Shown: positions 60,127 through 64,000 of the stretch, one piece after another | Position numbering within the stretch: the first letter of the stretch is position 1 | How the letters are laid out: each line of letters begins with the position of its first letter | Assembly: GCA_027627225.1 (NCBI GenBank) | Contig: JAPFQT010000078.1 | Coordinates: 124,001-188,000 of the forward strand | From: Congeria kusceri | Lineage: Eukaryota; Mollusca; Bivalvia; Myida; Dreissenidae | Length of the DNA: 64,000 bases | Direction of reading: 5' to 3' | Made by a program: the position numbers and the translations under genes | The notes under the pieces: model-generated | Databases searched by the model: none | What the model was told of the DNA's origin: nothing | What the model saw: only the letters and a program-made list of their open reading frames with translations

Positions 60127-60362
60127 TTAATCTCCAAAATGTTTAAGTCTATGTCTTAAATTAATTAAATATGTCCATTTCCCGTCATTGTTTTGGTCTA
60201 GGTAACGTTTCACCCAACCAGCTTTTATTGCATTCTGAAAACATTTTATATCGGTTATTTGTAAGCCTCCATAATAATAATTTTGTAACAAGGTTGTTCT
60301 TTTAATTGGTTCTGGTTTATTATCCCATAAAAAGGTAAACATTGTTTTATTAATTTCATTTG
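60127..60362 (-). pseudogene. L1/Tx1-type reverse-transcriptase C-terminal fragment
   Basis: The minus-strand frame reads INKTMFTFLWDNK, then KRTTLLQNYYYGGLQITDI, KCFQNAIKAGWVKRYLD and GKWTYL. This is the thumb-side region of L1/Tx1 ORF2 (pattern: INK-F-FLW, KR..L....GGL...D...F..A.K..WIKR, .GKW). Only about 78 residues remain and a stop follows HRLKHFGD. It lies between the end of the higher-order satellite and a satellite-related unit on the other side. It is a dead, isolated fragment. Confidence 0.7.
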
Positions 60363-60599
60363 TTGTCAAGGTCACCGTTCTGACCCAAAATTTTAACTGA
60401 TGGTACCATCAAGGTGAAATTTGGGGTAAACTGTCAAATGTCAAGGTCATTCCTTCAAACATAGTTGTTATTGTTAGATAACATCTCTGAGTACGAATCC
60501 GGGGTCTTTTTTGGCGTATTCCTTACCGTTCCAAATATAATTGTGGTTTATCGAGCCCACCCCGAGCCTTATTTACGCTTAAAAATATACAGAAGTTAA

Positions 60600-62510
60600 A
60601 GGTGCTTGGCTTTAACTTACTATGGTTGTGTATGGTTTTATGATTATTTACACTTTTTCGACCAGCCTATACTTCAATTAAATAGTCAGTTGACTCACCG
60701 ATACCATCATGTTGACTGCTTGTGATGATTGCAATGTTTATGTGTATTACGCTGTTGCTGGTTATATTTCTAATATATTACAGCTTTGTTGTCTGTGGTT
60801 GCTATTGTTGTAACTGTTCTGCAATGGATGGTCATTTTGTTAAAATTGATTCGAAATCAATAAACTCTTTTTGTTAAATGTAGGCTCACTCTAAATTGTG
60901 TTTTTGTCAAATATTCTAACTGATGAATATGTAATATTAAAGTTGTATCCTTACTTATTTATCAACTGTACTCCACATTTTAAATGTCAAATAAACCTGC
61001 CATTTAGGCATAACATTGTGTATTAAAAACTGGTTCATATAAGATATGACTTTTTTGAGCTTTAGGATTTAAGAGTTGCTTCCCTTTGAACTATGTTAAA
61101 TAGATATATGATATTTGACATTAAGATAAGGGTACAGTGAGAAGAAATCCTTATTTTGATAGTATATTCACATAGGAATACCCATCATCATCAGCAGCAG
61201 CAGCAGCAGCATCGTCGTCATTATCATCATCATTATCATCATCATCAACATCGTCTTCGTCGTCGTCGTCTTGGTCGTCACAACAATTTAGTTGTACTTT
61301 TTAATTATTTGTTTATTCTCTAAATGTATTCTGTGTTTTGGTGGTCGTATGTCACAGCCCCGACGAAGGCATTGTTTCCTATCTTATGTTTTCTTGACCG
61401 AATATTTAGGTTTGTAAGTATTAAAACATACTTCAGCTTTTGCAAATATTATAAAACTGGACATTAATTTTTTAAATACAAAAATCTGCGAATACGTCCC
61501 TTTCGGGATTTTCCCTAAGTCAAAAAATTTACGGAAAGACGGAAAACACGTGCATCGTAAGTGTTTAAATACATGCTAATAAATACATGGTGTAATAATA
61601 TATTAGAATTGAGCTACTAGGAAACAAGACAAGAATTTGCTTTGTAATTTTGTTTTTTAAAAACAATATACATTCACAAAAAAGTAATACTAAAGTCAAG
61701 ATAGTTTGAAAGTTTTAATTTCGCTACGTGTGGTCAAATATAGCTCTGCCTGGTGTATCCAAGACGATCCAAGCATGAACTCCGAAAACAATCCGGGTCA
61801 AACAGCTCAGAGGTTAAAATCACAACTGGCGTAAAAATAGAATTCCTTGAGTACATGGCAAATTTATTTAATATATATAAATCAATTTACAATTAACACA
61901 CTTATGTTGTAAATTGTAATGAATTAAACTTACATCAACACTTGCATGAATATACAACGTTGATTTTTCATAATGCGTTTCGATCGTGCTCAATAAAGTG
62001 GACCTTATGATAAGATTGCCCTATGAATACGGGTCCTGAACGACGAGCACTACCAGGGACGGTCCGGTAGCCCATGCGTCTCAGCAGCTTATGCTTCCTT
62101 ATTCAAAGAAAAAGCAACCGAATATACAACTATCAAATACAAAACACAACTGATTGAGTCGCCTACACTGTACACCGGACGAAGTTATACCAATGACTGC
62201 GTATGTTTGACAACCGAGCGTCTGTGTTCTACCGTAGGAGTTAGTTCAACTATAACAGCTTAACTTAAAATGACTCATATAAATCACGTTATAGAACGTT
62301 TGAAATGAAGGATAATAATCTTGAAATTTCAGCAACACAGCTGTTTGTTGTGAGTAACACTCTGCCTCATAATGATCTTCATTCCCTTGACCGAGAGCGT
62401 GTAAGTGGCATGCGACACATCGTCTGGTCGTTTATATTATATGCTATAAGTTTACCATTGCATTGGGACGACTTAAGCGATAGATATTGTTAAGAGGTTC
62501 AAGCAAATAT
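60600..62510. other. Gene-free stretch with a trinucleotide microsatellite
   Basis: A CAT/CAG/CGT-rich trinucleotide tract spans about 61183-61279. Short frames elsewhere lack any supporting motif. Confidence 0.45.
61183..61279. repeat. Compound trinucleotide microsatellite
   Basis: Runs of CAT, CAG (six units), CGT and CGTC-type triplets follow each other without a break. Confidence 0.95.
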
Positions 62511-62514
62511 ATAC

Positions 62515-62624
62515 ATTCACACATACATACATACATATATTCATACAATGATTCATACATACATACATACATACATACAAACATACATACATTCATACAT
62601 CCATACATCCATACATACATATAT
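62515..62624. repeat. CATA tetranucleotide microsatellite
   Basis: CATA/CATT repeats with a few substitutions. A 76-codon frame (62548-62778) runs through it and is an artefact on the opposite strand of the Ly6-like exon. Confidence 0.95.
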
Positions 62625-62661
62625 GACTTATAACGACGTCAGTCAACAATGTAAACACTGT

Positions 62662-62772
62662 TTATTGAACGACATGAATACCGACGGTATTACAGAAGTC
62701 TCCGTCACAGCAGCTAGGGCAGGAGGTGACATTGTGATAGTTCTGGGCGATCTTCTCGATTGCCGCGCATTG
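62662..62772 (-). CDS. Terminal exon of a Ly6/uPAR-like secreted protein
   Basis: On the minus strand a clear acceptor (TTTTACAG) precedes a 36-codon frame with a TAA at 62664-62662. The peptide has QCAAIEKIAQNYHNVTSCPS and CCDGDFCNT, so it ends in the CCxxDxCN signature that closes the Ly6/uPAR (three-finger LU) domain, followed by a short tail GIHVVQ. Such domains are disulfide-rich and extracellular, secreted or GPI-anchored; no hydrophobic GPI tail follows here, favouring secretion. Upstream exons with the signal peptide and first cysteines should lie beyond 62772 on this strand; none was recognised before 64000. The function is unknown. Confidence 0.6.
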   Translation of the reverse strand, partial: QCAAIEKIAQNYHNVTSCPSCCDGDFCNTVGIHVVQ

Positions 62773-62779
62773 CTGTAAA

Positions 62780-64000
62780 AGCAGATAATCTAAACTGTAC
62801 ATAATACTGTATAGAAAGTATATCATCTGTAAAGGGACTATGTCAACGAAAAGGACCTCAATGGGGCAACTGCAGTAAACAAAATATTAAAATTAAATAG
62901 TAATAGTAGCATTTAATAAAGGTTAGAGAAATGTACCTGTATTTAAAAAAGAGTTATTCATTCTGAGTAAAGATCATTATATAAATAATTGCGTTTTTGT
63001 TTGGCCTTTTAATCTTTATACGTTGACGTAAGATTTGTGGGTATCTTATATAACCATATTATGTACATGCATTTCGACAAGTCAGACTAGCACAGTTGGT
63101 TACAGCGCTGTCTCATTTCATTTGTTCTTCGACTCCGTCGTCGTTAGTTTGATACCCACTCTGGGTTTTCTTTTTTCAATATTTTTTTTATAAATAAAAT
63201 TATCATAATGTAGTAAATTATTCATTTGTTATTTATTGTATGCGCCTCTGTAGTGCTTGTTTCTGTAGCATAATAACATTAACAATGGTGACGGATGTCA
63301 CTTTTTCGTTGACATCGTCTCTTTGAACAGTCAAATCAAACTACAGGTATGCCATCTTACCGTGTCATGCAGACGTTTTACTAGCTGTGACATTTCAACG
63401 AGCTCTGTTAGTGATGGAATGCAAAATATTTGGTATTCTTTCACGTTTTAAATGTCGCAAGTATATTTTGTCAGATGATTTACAGGCTTTTATTTATAAA
63501 ATTGTGAGACAAGTTTATTAGTTTAAGCTGGATTTTTTTTTTCGTTGTTCATATATTATGTACATAAAAAGTGATCCACAGTACATATATCTCCGAACGG
63601 AATCTTTGTATTACATTCGTGTGTTGCATTTCAATACGCTCTTTAACTGTTTCAATATCATTTGTAAACGGTTGTTATAGTGTGATCAGTTGACAGCTAC
63701 GTACGCTGTGGGAGGCACAGTGGCTCGTAAAGGTGTCCCCGAAGAAAGGCATGCGATTCAGCACACAGGGCTGTGTAAATGAATATATACACTGTATAAA
63801 TCAAATGGATCAAAACGTTTTATAATTAAACGCCATGTTTAACGTATGTGTTCTTAATAAAAATAGTAACACATTAGCTAGATATTTCTATCAATCTAAC
63901 AGGCAGAGCTGGCCATTGAAGAATTTAAAAATTAAGACTCTTCTTAGCTAATGCTTCTTATGATCTTTGAAAACAAAAATCATTTTGATTGTTGGTTAAC
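62780..64000. other. Gene-free stretch
   Basis: Apart from the tRNA-like sequence at 63087-63163, no repeat, RNA or credible coding exon was seen. It may be an intron or upstream flank of the Ly6/uPAR-like gene. Confidence 0.35.
63087..63163 (+). other. tRNA-like sequence with weak B box
   Basis: TAGCACAGTTGGTTACAGCG fits a tRNA D-arm/A box. GTTTGATACCC 60 bases on resembles a degenerate B box and a pyrimidine/T run follows. The stems do not pair well, so it is more likely a SINE head or a dead tRNA. Confidence 0.35.

Overview
The window is AT-rich eukaryotic DNA with little protein-coding content. It most likely comes from a bivalve mollusc. The best evidence is a set of pearl-like elements: cores of 140-270 bp modules that mention 'gtgaccttgacc'-type motifs, then a GACGGACAGAC-like tract, then a terminal hairpin. 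Pearl elements are established as bivalve repeats related to non-autonomous Helentrons. A C-terminal exon ending in CCDGDFCN (Ly6/uPAR-like) and ZNF862-like hAT genes fit the same origin. This is inference; no species marker is present. No rRNA, CRISPR or prokaryotic operon structure is seen.

Layout. 0-9.5 kb: an inverted-repeat element set in a tRNA-like sequence, a foldback element with a nested 16/32-bp repeat, two pearl-like module arrays, a 73-bp satellite and a 42-bp satellite. 8.5-15 kb: minus-strand exon-like segments of an unrecognised gene whose splice phases agree, with one exon duplicated and one copy broken, plus a pearl-like element at 12.4-13.4 kb. 15.9-17.1 kb: an element with perfect 25-bp inverted ends starting CACTA. 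17.7-22.8 kb: a MITE, a 160-bp module array, a hAT remnant carrying a zinc-finger exon, and a 1.5-kb pearl-like element.

23.7-27.5 kb holds the one clearly intact gene. It is a six-exon minus-strand hAT/ZNF862-like gene; the exons join in frame to 696 codons and all three catalytic acids are kept. Its introns carry a 79-bp near-perfect palindrome and two copies of a short hairpin repeat. 28.6-40 kb is occupied by two minus-strand RNase H-bearing LINE copies (I/Nimb-like). One is near full length but has many frameshifts and stops. The other is a 5'-truncated tail whose 3' UTR was later split by a non-autonomous hAT element that still carries its transposase first exon.

41.4-49.3 kb: more pearl-like arrays, local segmental duplications, a CAGTG-ended hAT MITE and a TA-flanked MITE with CCGTATTTACC ends. 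49-55 kb: mostly unannotated sequence with an 18-bp minisatellite, a 20-22 bp minisatellite and an 88-bp palindrome. 55.4-60.6 kb: a complex satellite block, including 517-bp tandem units and a higher-order array of three diverged monomers, with an L1/Tx1 reverse-transcriptase fragment at its edge. The last 4 kb holds microsatellites, a terminal Ly6/uPAR-like exon and a tRNA-like sequence.

The genes do not form a pathway. The window is best read as a transposon-dense intergenic/intronic landscape with one conserved transposase-derived gene, two partial host genes, and strong evidence for the order of nested insertions.
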